A program made the position numbers and the translations under genes. The notes under the pieces were generated by a model. That model did no database searches, was not told where the DNA came from, and saw only the letters and a list, made by a program, of their open reading frames with translations. This document shows positions 1 through 9,364 of a DNA stretch of 64,000 bases, one piece after another. The stretch spans positions 1,231,001 to 1,295,000 of the forward strand of contig NZ_CP075190.1 of the NCBI RefSeq assembly GCF_020510585.1, read 5' to 3'. This DNA is from Ferribacterium limneticum. Lineage in GTDB: Bacteria; Pseudomonadota; Gammaproteobacteria; Burkholderiales; Rhodocyclaceae. How positions within the stretch are numbered: the first letter of the stretch is position 1; each line of letters opens with the position of its first letter.

Positions 1-1955
1 AGGAGGATGTTGAACAGGCCACCGACGAAGAAGGCGAAGGGGACAATGACGGCGACCATGCCGAGGGCGACCTTGGCGCCTTGTTCCTTGACCATCATCA
101 TGAGGCTGGCGAAGCAGGGGATGAACAGGGTGATGGTGATCATGCCGACCACCGCCTGAATCGGGCTCAGGCTGTGCGCCATGGCGAACAGGCCGGTGGC
201 GCCGAAGTCGCGGCGCAGGAAGCCCATGACGAAGGCGGCCGAGGCTTCCTTGGGCAGGCCGAGCCAGCCCGAGACGAGCGGTTCGCCGGCTTCGATGATG
301 GCCGGCAGAGCGCCACTCTTGTCGAGCGCAAACATGATGAAGGTACCGAGCAAAAAGAGCGGGATGACTTCGATGAGGTACCACTTGAGCCGGCCGCCGG
401 TTTTCTTGAAGACATTGGCAAAAATCGGCAGGCGCATTGGCGGCAGTTCGGTGACCAGCGGGATGCGCCGGCCGGGAATCAACTTGGCGGCGAGGAAGCC
501 GGAGAGCAGGAGGATGCCGACCATGGCTAGCGCCCAGATGACGACGGCGGTAAATGACACGCCACCGAGCATGCCGAGGACGACGCCGAGTTGCGCCGAG
601 CAGGGGATGGCCAGGGCGAGCAGGAAGATGGTGATCAGCCGTTCGCGCCGGCTGTGCAGGATGCGCGTAGTCAGCGTTGCCATCGTTACGCAGCCGAGGC
701 CGAGAACCATCGGCAGCACGGCGCGGCCGTTGAGGCCGATCAGTGAAAACAGCCGGTTGGCGATGACGGTCAGGCGCGGCAGGTAGCCGGAGTCTTCGAG
801 CACGCCGAAGGCGAAAAAGAAGGTGGTGACGATGGGCAGGATCAGCGCCAGCGCGTAGGTCATGCCCATGGTCCACAGGCCGTACTGGCCGACCAGCAAG
901 TCCTGCAGCCAACCGGGACCGACCAACGCGGTGACGAGATGGGTGAAGGCCGGGTTGAGGATGCCTTCGAACAGATCCTTTTCCATCAGGCCGACCAGCA
1001 CGCTGGCACCGAAGACGCCGACGAACTGATAGACGGCGTAGAGCACGCCGAGCAGGATGGGGACGCCCCAGACCGGATGGACGACGTACTGGCCGAGGCG
1101 TTGCGAGAGCAGCGGGCTGCTCTTGACGGCGCGCTGGATGACGCTGGTGGCCAGCGCATCGGCCGCTTCGGTGCGTTCGCGGGCGAGCAGGGCGGGGAGA
1201 TCACCGTCGGCATGGTCGATTGCGTTTTTGCGCAAAATTTCCAGTTGAGCGCGCCCCGAAGGAAGTCCCCCTGGGGGATGGGATTCGCTGGCGCGCTCGA
1301 TCAGCCAGTCGGCAACGACCGAATCGCCGCCGAGGTAAAGAATCGCCAACCCGCGCGCCGCCAGTTGCGGGTGTGGGGCGAGGCGGGTGATGGCGGCGGC
1401 CATGGCGGCAATATCAGCCTCGATTTCTGGGTCGTAGCGCAGCAGCGCTTCGGCGTGCTGGGCGTGGCCGAGGCCATGGGTCAGTTCGCCGATGCCTTCG
1501 CCGCCAGTCGCGACGGTGGCCAGGACGGGGATGCCGAGTTCTTCGGAGAGCGCCGGGATGTCCACCATGACGCCGCGCGCCGCCGCCTCGTCGTGCATGT
1601 TGAGGGCAAGCACCATCGGCACGCCGAGTTCGGCCAGCAGGGCGGTCAGCGTCAGCGTGCGGCGCAGGTTCTTGGCGTCACCGACCTGCACGAGGCAGCG
1701 CGAGGATTCGTTGAGCAGGGCGCGCATGGTCGCCCGTTCGTCATCGCTGCGCGAGGGCAGGGCGAGTACGCCGGGGGTGTCGAGGAGCATCGCTTCGCGG
1801 TCGAAACGGGCACTAGCGCGAGTGACTTCGACGGTGGTGCCGGGGTAGTTCGAAACGTTGACGTAAGCGCCGGTCAGGCGATGAAAGAGGACGGATTTGC
1901 CGACGTTGGGGTGGCCGACGAGCAGGATGGCGTTGGCGGCGGAAGAGGTGGTCAC
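1..1955 (-). CDS. feoB: Ferrous iron transporter FeoB (C-terminus off the window)
   Basis: Inner-membrane Fe(II) permease with an N-terminal GTPase. About 651 codons are present and the frame runs off the left edge. Visible motifs are G1 GHPNVGKS (residues 14-21), the switch NYPGTT (36-41), G3 DTPG (59-62) and G4 NMHD (119-122), followed by long hydrophobic membrane segments. The start is taken as GTG at 1955, because the frame has no nearby upstream ATG and the G1 motif sits at the usual distance; no strong ribosome site is visible. It lies downstream of bfd on the same strand and no feoA is seen between them. A dispersed repeat (1218-1256) is inside the coding frame, in the linker between the GTPase and the membrane part. 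Confidence 0.93.
   Translation of the reverse strand, partial: MTTSSAANAILLVGHPNVGKSVLFHRLTGAYVNVSNYPGTTVEVTRASARFDREAMLLDTPGVLALPSRSDDERATMRALLNESSRCLVQVGDAKNLRRTLTLTALLAELGVPMVLALNMHDEAAARGVMVDIPALSEELGIPVLATVATGGEGIGELTHGLGHAQHAEALLRYDPEIEADIAAMAAAITRLAPHPQLAARGLAILYLGGDSVVADWLIERASESHPPGGLPSGRAQLEILRKNAIDHADGDLPALLARERTEAADALATSVIQRAVKSSPLLSQRLGQYVVHPVWGVPILLGVLYAVYQFVGVFGASVLVGLMEKDLFEGILNPAFTHLVTALVGPGWLQDLLVGQYGLWTMGMTYALALILPIVTTFFFAFGVLEDSGYLPRLTVIANRLFSLIGLNGRAVLPMVLGLGCVTMATLTTRILHSRRERLITIFLLALAIPCSAQLGVVLGMLGGVSFTAVVIWALAMVGILLLSGFLAAKLIPGRRIPLVTELPPMRLPIFANVFKKTGGRLKWYLIEVIPLFLLGTFIMFALDKSGALPAIIEAGEPLVSGWLGLPKEASAAFVMGFLRRDFGATGLFAMAHSLSPIQAVVGMITITLFIPCFASLMMMVKEQGAKVALGMVAVIVPFAFFVGGLFNIL
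1218..1256 (-). repeat. CGGTCAACCGG dispersed repeat, copy 1 of 18 (degenerate, inside feoB)
   Basis: Degenerate copy with core GCTCAACTGG followed by AAATTTTG and GCAAAAAC. It is read in frame by feoB as AQLEILRKN. On its other side it continues into a GCGCCCCGAAGGAAG motif and a CCCCCTGGGGG palindrome, shared with the copy at 15179. Confidence 0.6.
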
Positions 1956-2070
1956 GGTTATTGGATTTCTGGTGTTGCCAAATGCCCGGCGCTTGCCGGG
2001 GAAACCGTCACTCTACGCCGTTTTGAAATGGGTTTTGCTGATCTGGGGCAAGTTTTGGCCGGGTGATCGC

Positions 2071-2107
2071 CACGGTCAACCGGAAATTTCGAGCAAAAAT
2101 CAAATGC
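2071..2107 (+). repeat. CGGTCAACCGG dispersed repeat, copy 2 of 18
   Basis: Exact core CGGTCAACCGG, then AAATTTCGAGCAAAAATC and AAATGC. It lies between the bfd stop and the feoB start. Confidence 0.85.
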
Positions 2108-2111
2108 TGGT

Positions 2112-2315
2112 TCAGGCGGCGAGCGGAAGGTAGGCGTTGGCATGGGCATCGCACTGACGCGCTTCCTTCAAGCACTCGTGGGCGCAGGAGGCGCAACGGC
2201 CGCAGTCCATGGTGACGCCAAGTTGGCGCCGCAGGTCGCCCAAGGTTCGGGCGCCGTCCCGGGCGGCTTCGTGAATCTGACGGTCGGTGACTGCCTTGCA
2301 GACGCAGACGTACAT
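2112..2315 (-). CDS. bfd: Bacterioferritin-associated ferredoxin (Bfd-like [2Fe-2S] protein)
   Basis: A 67-residue protein beginning MYVCVCKAVTD. It has the BFD-like [2Fe-2S] cysteine pattern: CxC at the N-terminus and a later CxxC (CGRCASC). Bfd proteins dock on bacterioferritin and pass electrons to release stored iron. The start at 2315 is chosen because GAGGAGG sits six bases upstream; a longer form would need an upstream TTG lying inside that ribosome site. Two Fur-like boxes precede it, feoB follows, and the bfr pair is just to the right, so iron-controlled storage release is a coherent role. Extra cysteines near the C-terminus (CAHEC, CDAH) are also present. Confidence 0.88.
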   Translation of the reverse strand: MYVCVCKAVTDRQIHEAARDGARTLGDLRRQLGVTMDCGRCASCAHECLKEARQCDAHANAYLPLAA

Positions 2316-2341
2316 GAACTGCCTCCTCAATTACGTTTAAT

Positions 2342-2381
2342 GCGAACAATTCTCATCTTACGGTGTTGAGAATGGTTGTCA
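2342..2381 (-). promoter_or_regulatory. Pair of Fur-like operators before bfd-feoB
   Basis: Two 7-1-7-type sites resembling the Fur consensus TGATAATnATTATCA. TGAGAATGGTTGTCA is at 2367-2381. TGAGAATTGTTCGCA, read on the minus strand, is at 2342-2356. They lie 27-66 bases upstream of the bfd start. Iron repression by Fur is inferred from the sequence match and gene content. Confidence 0.6.
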
Positions 2382-2484
2382 ACAACTATCGTCTATCTGC
2401 ATGGCCAACGGTGTTGCCTTTGCGACAAACGATTGTGCTGATTTCCATACTGAGCAATTCGTGAGCCAGTACGGGCTGAAACGA

Positions 2485-2511
2485 AAAAGCCGCAGGCTGG
2501 CTGCGGCTTTT
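2485..2511 (-). terminator. Rho-independent terminator after the bfr pair
   Basis: Perfect 11-base inverted repeat AAAAGCCGCAG / CTGCGGCTTTT with a 5-base loop. Read leftwards it ends in a run of T, directly after the bfr stop at 2534. Confidence 0.85.
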
Positions 2512-2533
2512 GGCGGTTTTGGCTTCGGGAGGC

Positions 2534-3016
2534 TCAGCCTTCGCCCGGCTCCATGTGTGCCTGCAGGTAGTTCGGCAGGGTCACATCCTTGATCAGCGTC
2601 TGCTGGGTTTCCAGCCAATCGATGGCTTCCTCGCAGTGTTCGAGCAGTTCTTCGAGCAGGTCACGGCTGACGTAATCCTGCAACTCCTCGCACAGGGCGA
2701 TGGACTCGACCAGCAAGGGGCGTTGAATCTCGCGTTCGTACTTGAGATCGCCGGCCAGACATTCGACGACATGCTCGCCGATCAGCAACTTGCCGAGGTT
2801 TTGCAGGTTGGGCAGGCCTTCGAGGAAAAGCACCCGCTCGATCACTTCGTCGGCTTCCTTCATGACGCGGATGGATTGCTTGTACTGGTAGTCGTTGAGC
2901 TTTTCCAGGCCCCAGTTGCGGAACATCCGGGCATGCAGGAAATACTGGTTGATCGAGGTCAGTTCGTTCTTCAGCACCTTGTTGAGGGCTTCGATGACTT
3001 TCTTGTCGCCTTTCAT
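2534..3016 (-). CDS. bfr: Bacterioferritin, heme-ligand (beta-type) subunit
   Basis: A 160-residue bacterioferritin, the normal length for the 24-mer cage that stores iron. Aligned by eye with E. coli Bfr it keeps Met52, the heme ligand (SIRVMKEAD), plus Glu18 and Glu94. The other ferroxidase residues are changed: Glu51 to Val, His54 to Glu, Glu127 to His, His130 to Glu. It should therefore bind heme but not oxidise iron efficiently. It is 12 bases downstream of a second bfr gene with the opposite set of residues, so the two probably co-assemble. A strong terminator follows. Confidence 0.93.
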   Translation of the reverse strand: MKGDKKVIEALNKVLKNELTSINQYFLHARMFRNWGLEKLNDYQYKQSIRVMKEADEVIERVLFLEGLPNLQNLGKLLIGEHVVECLAGDLKYEREIQRPLLVESIALCEELQDYVSRDLLEELLEHCEEAIDWLETQQTLIKDVTLPNYLQAHMEPGEG

Positions 3017-3028
3017 CGTCGTCGCTCC

Positions 3029-3514
3029 TTAAGCCGGGCTGCCAGAGCCCATCTGGCTCTGCAGGTAGTTGGGTAGGCCGACCAGGTCGATCAGTTTGAG
3101 CTGCTTTTCGAGGTAGTAGGCATGATCCATTTCGGTGTCTTCGAGCTGGACGCCAAGGATGTCGCGGCTGACGTAGTCCTGGGCCTTTTCGCAGGCGGCG
3201 ATGGCTTTCTTGAGGTGGCCATCAACCTCGTATTCGACGGCGAGGTCGGATTTCAGCATCTCCGGCACTGTCTTGCCGATCTTCAGCGCGTCACGCTTGC
3301 TGAGGTCGGGCTTGCCTTCGAGGAAGAGAATGCGCTGAATCAGGGCGCGGGCATGCTGGCGCTCGTGATCGGACTCGTGGATGGATTTCTCGGCCAACTC
3401 GTTCAGGCCCATGTCGGCATACATCTCGCCGTGGATCAGGTACTGATCGACAGCAGTCAGTTCGCCTGTCAGCAGGTCATTGAGGATGTCGATGATTTTT
3501 TTGTCGCCCTTCAT
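3029..3514 (-). CDS. bfr: Bacterioferritin, ferroxidase (alpha-type) subunit
   Basis: A 161-residue bacterioferritin. It retains ferroxidase residues equivalent to E. coli Glu18, Glu51, His54, Glu94, Glu127 and His130 (the last two shifted by one position). Arginine replaces the heme-binding Met52 (HERQHAR). It would oxidise and store Fe(II) but not hold heme itself, complementing the downstream subunit. The cage is cytoplasmic. It is the first gene of the two-gene unit. The leader carries the CCAGCCAGC motif found before other iron genes in this window. Confidence 0.93.
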   Translation of the reverse strand: MKGDKKIIDILNDLLTGELTAVDQYLIHGEMYADMGLNELAEKSIHESDHERQHARALIQRILFLEGKPDLSKRDALKIGKTVPEMLKSDLAVEYEVDGHLKKAIAACEKAQDYVSRDILGVQLEDTEMDHAYYLEKQLKLIDLVGLPNYLQSQMGSGSPA

Positions 3515-3562
3515 TGCGTTCTCCAGAGATGGTTGGAAGCTAGAGGTTGGCTGGCAAAAGCG

Positions 3563-3572
3563 GCTGGCTGGC
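3563..3572 (-). promoter_or_regulatory. CCAGCCAGC leader motif before bfr
   Basis: GCCAGCCAGC in gene sense about 49 bases before the bfr ATG, with a second GCCAGC nearer the gene. It is one of six such leaders in this window. Confidence 0.4.
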
Positions 3573-3768
3573 CTGAGCGCTCATTTTAGGCGCTGAGCGC
3601 AAGCTTTTCCACCCAGACATGTGGATGCGACCGCAGGTTCGAAAAGGAGTTCAGCCCTTGCCCAAAATTCTCCGGCGAGCGGCTCATCTGTCAGCAGCGG
3701 AAAAAACAGGTAGCATAAAAGCGACCTTTGAAAGTTGAACAAAAAGGCAAGCTCGGAGGGGATACTGT

Positions 3769-6700
3769 ATGCGAACTTCACTGCCTGACACGCCGAAGGA
3801 GAACCTTCTCTTGGCAGCATTGCCCTTGGTTGACTATCTGCGACTGGAGCCCGAGTTTGAGAAGGTGAGCTTGTTCGTCGGCGAGGTGATCCATGAAGCC
3901 GGCGAGGCGCTGGAATTTCTCTATTTTCCGGTCAGCGGCATCGTTTCCCTAAGGTCGACAACCCTGGATGGCGCCAGTTCGGAACTCGCCATCGTTGGCA
4001 ATGATGGCCTGGTTGGAGTCTCAGCCATTCTTGGCGAGGCAAGGTCGGCCCATCAGGCGGTTGCCCAAAGTGCCGGCCTGGCCTACCGAATCCACAGCGA
4101 ACGGGTGCGCAGCGAACTTGATCAAGGGGGGGCGCTGCTGCGCATTGCCCTTCGCTATGTGCAGGCTCTGCTGATCCAGATTGGACAGAATGCCGCCGCG
4201 TCCAGCAAAACAGCGACTAGTTTCTCGCCCGGCGTGCCATCTGCGCAGGGTCCGTCAAGTACGCGCCTGACGCCGGATAATCTGCGCAAGACCGCCGAGG
4301 ACAGGCACCAATTGACCTTGAGTAGCGCTGCCAACCCGCCGACCGATGCGAACCGCCTCGTTCATGAACTACAGGTCCATCAAATCGAGCTGGAGTTGCA
4401 AAACGAGGCGTTGGCCAAGGCCTATGCTGAAGCTGACGCAGCGTGCGAACGCTATGCCGAGATTTATGACTTTTCTCCCATTGCGTTCATCACCGTGGAT
4501 GCCCGTGGCGCAATTTGTCAGATCAACCTTGCCGGCATCAGCCTTCTCTGCATCGAGCGCGCTGAATTCAAGCGATATCGATTTGGCGCTTCGGTGGCAC
4601 CAGAGTCTGTAGCTGTTTTCAATCAGTTTCTGGAAAAGGTTCTGAGAGAGCGTTGCCGACAAGGATGCGAAATTACCTTATCGGCCACAGCCCAACGCCC
4701 GGTGGCGATTATCACGATTGATGCCGTGCCGGATGAAAACGGCAAGGAATGTCGCATGGTGGTGGTCGACGTGACGCAAAAAACGCAGGATGCGAGGCGA
4801 TTGCGCGAACGTGAGCAATACCAGCGGGCACTGCTTGATACGTTTCCATTCATGGTCTGGCTCAAGGATGAGCAAGGCAACTTTCTTTCCGTCAACGAAC
4901 CCTTTGCACGTACTTTTGGCTGGCCTTCGGCCGATTCACTGATCGGCAAGTCCGACCTCGATATCGCGTCTCTGGAACTGGCCGAATCCTATCGGACCGA
5001 TGATCGGGAAGTCCTGGAAAGTGGCGAACCAAGAATCATCGAGGAGTGGATCGAGACAGGTGACGAACTGCGATGGTTTGAAACCTTCAAGTCGCCTGTC
5101 GCGCTGGATGGCCAAATTATCGGCACCGTCGGCTATGCCCGCGATCTGACCGAATACAAGGTCATGGTTGCTGCTTTGCGCAATAGCGAGGCAGAGTTTC
5201 GCAGCCTCTTCGAATTGTCGGTGGTGGGCAGCGCTCAATCTGATCCCTTGACCGGCCGACTATTGCGGGTCAACCAAAAGTTTTGCGAAATCACCGGCTA
5301 TTCGGCTGAAGAACTCCTGACCCTATCCTTCGCCGATATTACCCACTTCGACGACCGGGAGAGTAACTGGCAAGGTTTTCGTGCTGCCATGGCTGGAGAA
5401 ATTGATCTCTATGTCGTTGATAAACGCTATGTGCGCAGGGATGGCAGCATCGTCTGGGTTAATGTGCAATTGACTGCCGTACGTGACGAACAGAATCATG
5501 TCACGCGTTCGATTGCCGTCATTCAAGACATCACCATTCATAGGCAAGCTGAGGCCGCTTTGCGCGACCAGCTGAAAATCCAGGATTTGTTGTCCAAGAT
5601 TGCCGCAACCGTACCTGGGGTGATCTGCTCGTTCATGTTGCGCCCGGACGGTACGGCGTGCATACCATACGCCAGCGCCGCACTGTATGAGTTCTACGGC
5701 CTGCAGCCTGAAGATGTCAGGGAGGACGCCGCTCCCCTTTTATCGAGGGTTTACGCCGACGACATCGGTCGCTTGAACGAGACGATCACTGCTTCAGCCA
5801 GCACGATGACACCATGGCGTGCCGAGTTCCGGGTCCACCATCCGACCAGAGGGATATTGTGGATCGATGGTCATTCGATGCCGCAGCGGGAACCCGACGG
5901 CAGCGTTCTATGGCACGGGTATTTGATGAATATCACTGCCCGCAAGCGCTCGGAAGAGGCGCTGCGCGAAAGTGAACGAGATCTCCGGCTGGCACAGGCT
6001 GTTGCCCAAACAGGGAGTTGGCGCCTCGATGTCAATAAAGATGAATTACGCTGGTCGGACGAGAACTATCGCATTTTTGGTGTTCCCAAGGGCACGCCAC
6101 TGACTTATGAGACGTTTCTCTCGACAGTGCATCCAGATGACCAGGCCTTCGTCGACCAAGCCTGGCGTAATGCCCTGCTTGGCGCTCCATACGATATCGA
6201 ACATCGAATCGTGGTCGCTGGCGAAATTAAGTGGGTCAACGAGCGGGCCGAACTGGAATTCGACCAGCAGAGGAATTTGCTCGGTGGTTTTGGCAGTACT
6301 CAGGACATATCGGAACGCAAACGTTCCGAAGCAGCCCTTTTTGCCAGTGAGTCACGCTTCCGTCTGGCCATGGAGGCGATTTCCGGCGTCGTTTATGACT
6401 GGGATAGACGTAGCAGTTCAACCTATTGGTCAAGTGGTCTCAGCCGGGTCTTTGGTCTCAGCGGGCTGGATGCTGCGTCCGGACGAAGATGGTGGCGCGA
6501 GAACGTCCATCCGGATGATCTGATCCGTATTCGACCCGAGGTCGTGCCCAACCTGAAGACGCGCTGCGATAGCTTCCAACTGGAATATCGCATGCGGCAC
6601 AGCGCTGGATACTGGATACACATCTCGGACTGTGCCCATATCGTCCGCGATTCCGTTGGCCGGGTCGTGCGCGTCATCGGTAGTCTGACGGACGTCAGTG

Positions 6701-7860
6701 CGCGCAAGCATGCCGAGGAAAAATTGCGCCGCTTTAACGATTCGCTCGAAGAGCTGGTCGCCCAGCGCACCGCCGAATCCGAGGAGCGCTCCCGCGCCTT
6801 GCTCGAATCGGAGCGCTTCGCCCGCGCCACCATCGATGCACTTAGCTCTTCGGTGTGCGTGCTTGATGGCACGGGGCACATCATTGCGGTGAACAGGGCG
6901 TGGCGCGAATTCGCACGGGATAACGGCGCACTATTGGAACAAGTATGTGAAGGCGCCGACTACCTCGCCATCTGTGATGCGGCTTCAGGCGCCTCAGATC
7001 CCGTCGCCGCCCAGGTTGCTGCAGTAATCCGGGAATTTGTTGCCGGCCGGCGTCAGGATTTCTCGACTGAATACGAATGCCATTCGCCGGAAACGCGGCG
7101 TTGGTTTGCCATGAAACTGAGTTGCTTCCCTGGTGCCGATCCGCTTCGGCTGGTGGTCAGGCACGAGGAAATTACCGAGCGCAAACTGGCCGCTGAAGAT
7201 CAACTGGAAAGCGCCAAGCGCTTGCAGCGATTGGCCGCCCACCTGGAGACGGTGCGCGAGGAACAAAGTGCAACGATTGCGCGCGAAATCCATGACGAAC
7301 TCGGCGGCACATTGACCATGGTCAAACTCAGTCTGGCCATCGTTGCCCATGGTGTGGCGGCAACAAAGCCACTGCACGATTCGCTGCGTGGCATTCTTGA
7401 TCAGATCGACATGGCGCTGCGGACCGTCAAGCGAATTTCAGCCGATTTGCGGCCGGCTACACTTGATACCCTTGGGCTGGTAGCAGCGATCAAGTGGCAT
7501 GTCGCCCAGTATTCCAAAATGACGGGCATTGCAACGGTACTGCACTTGCCAGAATATGTCCGGCTTTCGAAAAACCGCAGTACGGCCATATTCCGGATCA
7601 TTCAGGAGGCTTTGACCAACGTTGCCAAGCACGCTGGCGCAAGCACCGCTTGCGTTGCGATAAGCAAATGTGGCGGCGAGCTAATTATTGAAGTTAGTGA
7701 CAACGGAATTGGTATAACGAAGTCCAATCGTTTCAAACCCGACTCTTTTGGCTTGATCGGAATGCATGAGCGGGCTCTATATCTGGGTGGCGCGCTTTCC
7801 ATCACCGGGATGCCCAATGCCGGGACGCGTCTTGACTTGCGTATCCCTCTTGACGACTGA
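3769..7860 (+). CDS. Multi-PAS sensor histidine kinase with N-terminal cNMP-binding-like domain
   Basis: A 1363-residue cytoplasmic sensor with no clear membrane segment. Residues 1-145 match the sensor half of a Crp-type regulator and closely resemble the protein at 9591-10394, but the DNA-binding half is missing. A helical stretch (about 195-225) leads into about seven PAS domains, starting near 235, 358, 480, 615, 741, 863 and 1017. The C-terminus is a NarL-type kinase: REIHDELGG near 1170 holds the phospho-acceptor histidine and an HATPase domain runs to the end. GGAGGGG lies 8 bases before the ATG. A LuxR-type response regulator follows 10 bases downstream, the expected partner. The ligands are unknown. 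Confidence 0.92.
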   Translation: MRTSLPDTPKENLLLAALPLVDYLRLEPEFEKVSLFVGEVIHEAGEALEFLYFPVSGIVSLRSTTLDGASSELAIVGNDGLVGVSAILGEARSAHQAVAQSAGLAYRIHSERVRSELDQGGALLRIALRYVQALLIQIGQNAAASSKTATSFSPGVPSAQGPSSTRLTPDNLRKTAEDRHQLTLSSAANPPTDANRLVHELQVHQIELELQNEALAKAYAEADAACERYAEIYDFSPIAFITVDARGAICQINLAGISLLCIERAEFKRYRFGASVAPESVAVFNQFLEKVLRERCRQGCEITLSATAQRPVAIITIDAVPDENGKECRMVVVDVTQKTQDARRLREREQYQRALLDTFPFMVWLKDEQGNFLSVNEPFARTFGWPSADSLIGKSDLDIASLELAESYRTDDREVLESGEPRIIEEWIETGDELRWFETFKSPVALDGQIIGTVGYARDLTEYKVMVAALRNSEAEFRSLFELSVVGSAQSDPLTGRLLRVNQKFCEITGYSAEELLTLSFADITHFDDRESNWQGFRAAMAGEIDLYVVDKRYVRRDGSIVWVNVQLTAVRDEQNHVTRSIAVIQDITIHRQAEAALRDQLKIQDLLSKIAATVPGVICSFMLRPDGTACIPYASAALYEFYGLQPEDVREDAAPLLSRVYADDIGRLNETITASASTMTPWRAEFRVHHPTRGILWIDGHSMPQREPDGSVLWHGYLMNITARKRSEEALRESERDLRLAQAVAQTGSWRLDVNKDELRWSDENYRIFGVPKGTPLTYETFLSTVHPDDQAFVDQAWRNALLGAPYDIEHRIVVAGEIKWVNERAELEFDQQRNLLGGFGSTQDISERKRSEAALFASESRFRLAMEAISGVVYDWDRRSSSTYWSSGLSRVFGLSGLDAASGRRWWRENVHPDDLIRIRPEVVPNLKTRCDSFQLEYRMRHSAGYWIHISDCAHIVRDSVGRVVRVIGSLTDVSARKHAEEKLRRFNDSLEELVAQRTAESEERSRALLESERFARATIDALSSSVCVLDGTGHIIAVNRAWREFARDNGALLEQVCEGADYLAICDAASGASDPVAAQVAAVIREFVAGRRQDFSTEYECHSPETRRWFAMKLSCFPGADPLRLVVRHEEITERKLAAEDQLESAKRLQRLAAHLETVREEQSATIAREIHDELGGTLTMVKLSLAIVAHGVAATKPLHDSLRGILDQIDMALRTVKRISADLRPATLDTLGLVAAIKWHVAQYSKMTGIATVLHLPEYVRLSKNRSTAIFRIIQEALTNVAKHAGASTACVAISKCGGELIIEVSDNGIGITKSNRFKPDSFGLIGMHERALYLGGALSITGMPNAGTRLDLRIPLDD

Positions 7861-7870
7861 ATGGTAGACC

Positions 7871-8512
7871 GTGACCAAGAGCATCAAACACATACTGATA
7901 GTGGATGACCACGCCGTTGTCCGTGGCGGCCTTCGTCAATTTCTGGCCGATACCGACGATCTCGAAATTGTGGCCGAAGCGGAGACTGGTTCCGATGCGC
8001 TGGCGCTAATTCCTGGTAGCGACTGGGACCTCGTGTTGCTGGATATGTCACTTCCGGATCTCAATGGGTTGGAGGTGCTCAGGCGTATCAAGCGGATGCG
8101 CCCGAACCTGCCTGTGCTGATCTTCAGCATGTTCTCGGAGGCGGAGTTTGCCATTCCGGCACTTGATGCAGGTGCCTCCGGCTATCTCAACAAGGACAGT
8201 CCGCCGTACCAGATACTGACCGCGATTCGCACTGTAGTTGATGGCGCTCGCTACGTTAGCCCGAGCCTGGCCGAGCAACTGCTTTCCGGGGTGACGTCGA
8301 ACAGCCCCAAAGCGCCCCACGAAACGCTGTCGCGGCGTGAAATGGAGGTTCTATTGCTGCTGAGCAAAGGAATCATGTTGACCCGAATCGGCGACAGCAT
8401 CCATGTCAGCGTAAAAACCGTCAGCACCTACAGGGCACGGATCCTGCAGAAACTCGGTGTGCAGTCAAATGCCGAATTGACCCGATATGTTCTCGAGCAC
8501 AAGCTCGGCTGA
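7871..8512 (+). CDS. LuxR/NarL-family response regulator
   Basis: A 213-residue two-component regulator. The receiver domain has the acidic pair (VDDH) and the phospho-acceptor Asp in LLDMSLPDLNG. The C-terminal LuxR-type helix-turn-helix (LSRREMEVLLLLSKG, then VKTVSTYRARIL) binds DNA. It starts with GTG at 7871; the ATG at 7861 runs straight into a stop. It sits immediately after the multi-PAS kinase, so that kinase is the likely phosphate donor. Target genes are not evident; the phasin downstream is a candidate by position only. Confidence 0.92.
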   Translation: MTKSIKHILIVDDHAVVRGGLRQFLADTDDLEIVAEAETGSDALALIPGSDWDLVLLDMSLPDLNGLEVLRRIKRMRPNLPVLIFSMFSEAEFAIPALDAGASGYLNKDSPPYQILTAIRTVVDGARYVSPSLAEQLLSGVTSNSPKAPHETLSRREMEVLLLLSKGIMLTRIGDSIHVSVKTVSTYRARILQKLGVQSNAELTRYVLEHKLG

Positions 8513-8862
8513 TCCAGTTCGGTTTGACGACGTTGGGCCGTATCCTTACGAGTCAAGCCCACCCTCCAAGTCTCTGGCAATCAGGCGAACGGACGCAATA
8601 GCTCGGCCCGCCAGCATCTCAAGTACCAGGGACTGTCCATGATTTGAAAGCGTGCCACGGGCGCCGGATCAGCGGCTTGACTCTCCGTGATATGACTTAT
8701 GACGTAGGTGTATTCCTACGTTGCTCGCCCCGTTCTCCTACAGAACTAGTAAGTGCTTCTGATATCTGCGTGGCATGGCTTCTGGGAGACTCCAATCAAC
8801 GTCTGAGACACAAATTTTTAACAGTGTACGTTCCCCTTCCACAAAATTGAGAGTGAATTCCC
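8513..8862 (+). other. Intergenic stretch without a recognisable gene
   Basis: 350 bases between the response regulator and the phasin. I see no convincing reading frame, tRNA or repeat. There is a short hairpin GTAGGTGTATTCCTAC near 8704-8719. The phasin promoter presumably lies in the AT-richer right part. Confidence 0.5.
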
Positions 8863-9288
8863 ATGAACCAACAACTTGCTCCGCTTTTTCAAAGCATTGA
8901 TCTTTCCAGCAAACTGAGCGCCCTGGCACTTTCCAATTTTGAAGAGTTGATGGCCCTGGATTTTGACCATACCCAAGGGTTGGTCGAGCGAGGCACTCAA
9001 CAATTGAGGGATGCTTGCTCTGATCAAGGCATTTCCCGCGAAGCCTCTGAATTGCCGGAAGCAATACAGAGCGGGATGCATGTTTTCATCGACTTGACGC
9101 GCGACACCATGCTCGCCGTAACGGACTACCAGGTCGCAAAATTTCGCCTGGTGCAAAACCAGGCAAGTGAAGTGCAAAAAGAAATTTCCGCTGCCTTCAA
9201 GCAACAACTTACCCTGATTCAGACATCGGGGACCGCTGGCAATCGAATCAGCAAGTCCCCTGCGCTCTCGCAAAAGCGTGCTGCGTAA
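8863..9288 (+). CDS. Phasin family protein
   Basis: A 141-residue helical protein of phasin type. Phasins coat polyhydroxyalkanoate granules in the cytoplasm and control their size and number. The N-terminus (FQSIDLSSKLSALALSNFEELMALD) and the amphipathic Gln-rich C-terminal helix (VQKEISAAFKQQ) match the family pattern, and the length is usual. GAGAGTGA precedes the ATG. No polymer synthase is in the window, so its granule is encoded elsewhere. It follows the kinase-regulator pair. Confidence 0.75.
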   Translation: MNQQLAPLFQSIDLSSKLSALALSNFEELMALDFDHTQGLVERGTQQLRDACSDQGISREASELPEAIQSGMHVFIDLTRDTMLAVTDYQVAKFRLVQNQASEVQKEISAAFKQQLTLIQTSGTAGNRISKSPALSQKRAA

Positions 9289-9364
9289 TTAACAATTTCC
9301 AAGAGCTCAACCGGCCCCAACCCCATCAGAGAAAAAATAGAGCGACAAACCAAAGGAGCGAGAC

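Noticed and set aside
939-2066. Long rightward open frame across feoB
   Set aside because: Composition is that of the antisense of a GC-rich gene; the leftward frame has all FeoB motifs.
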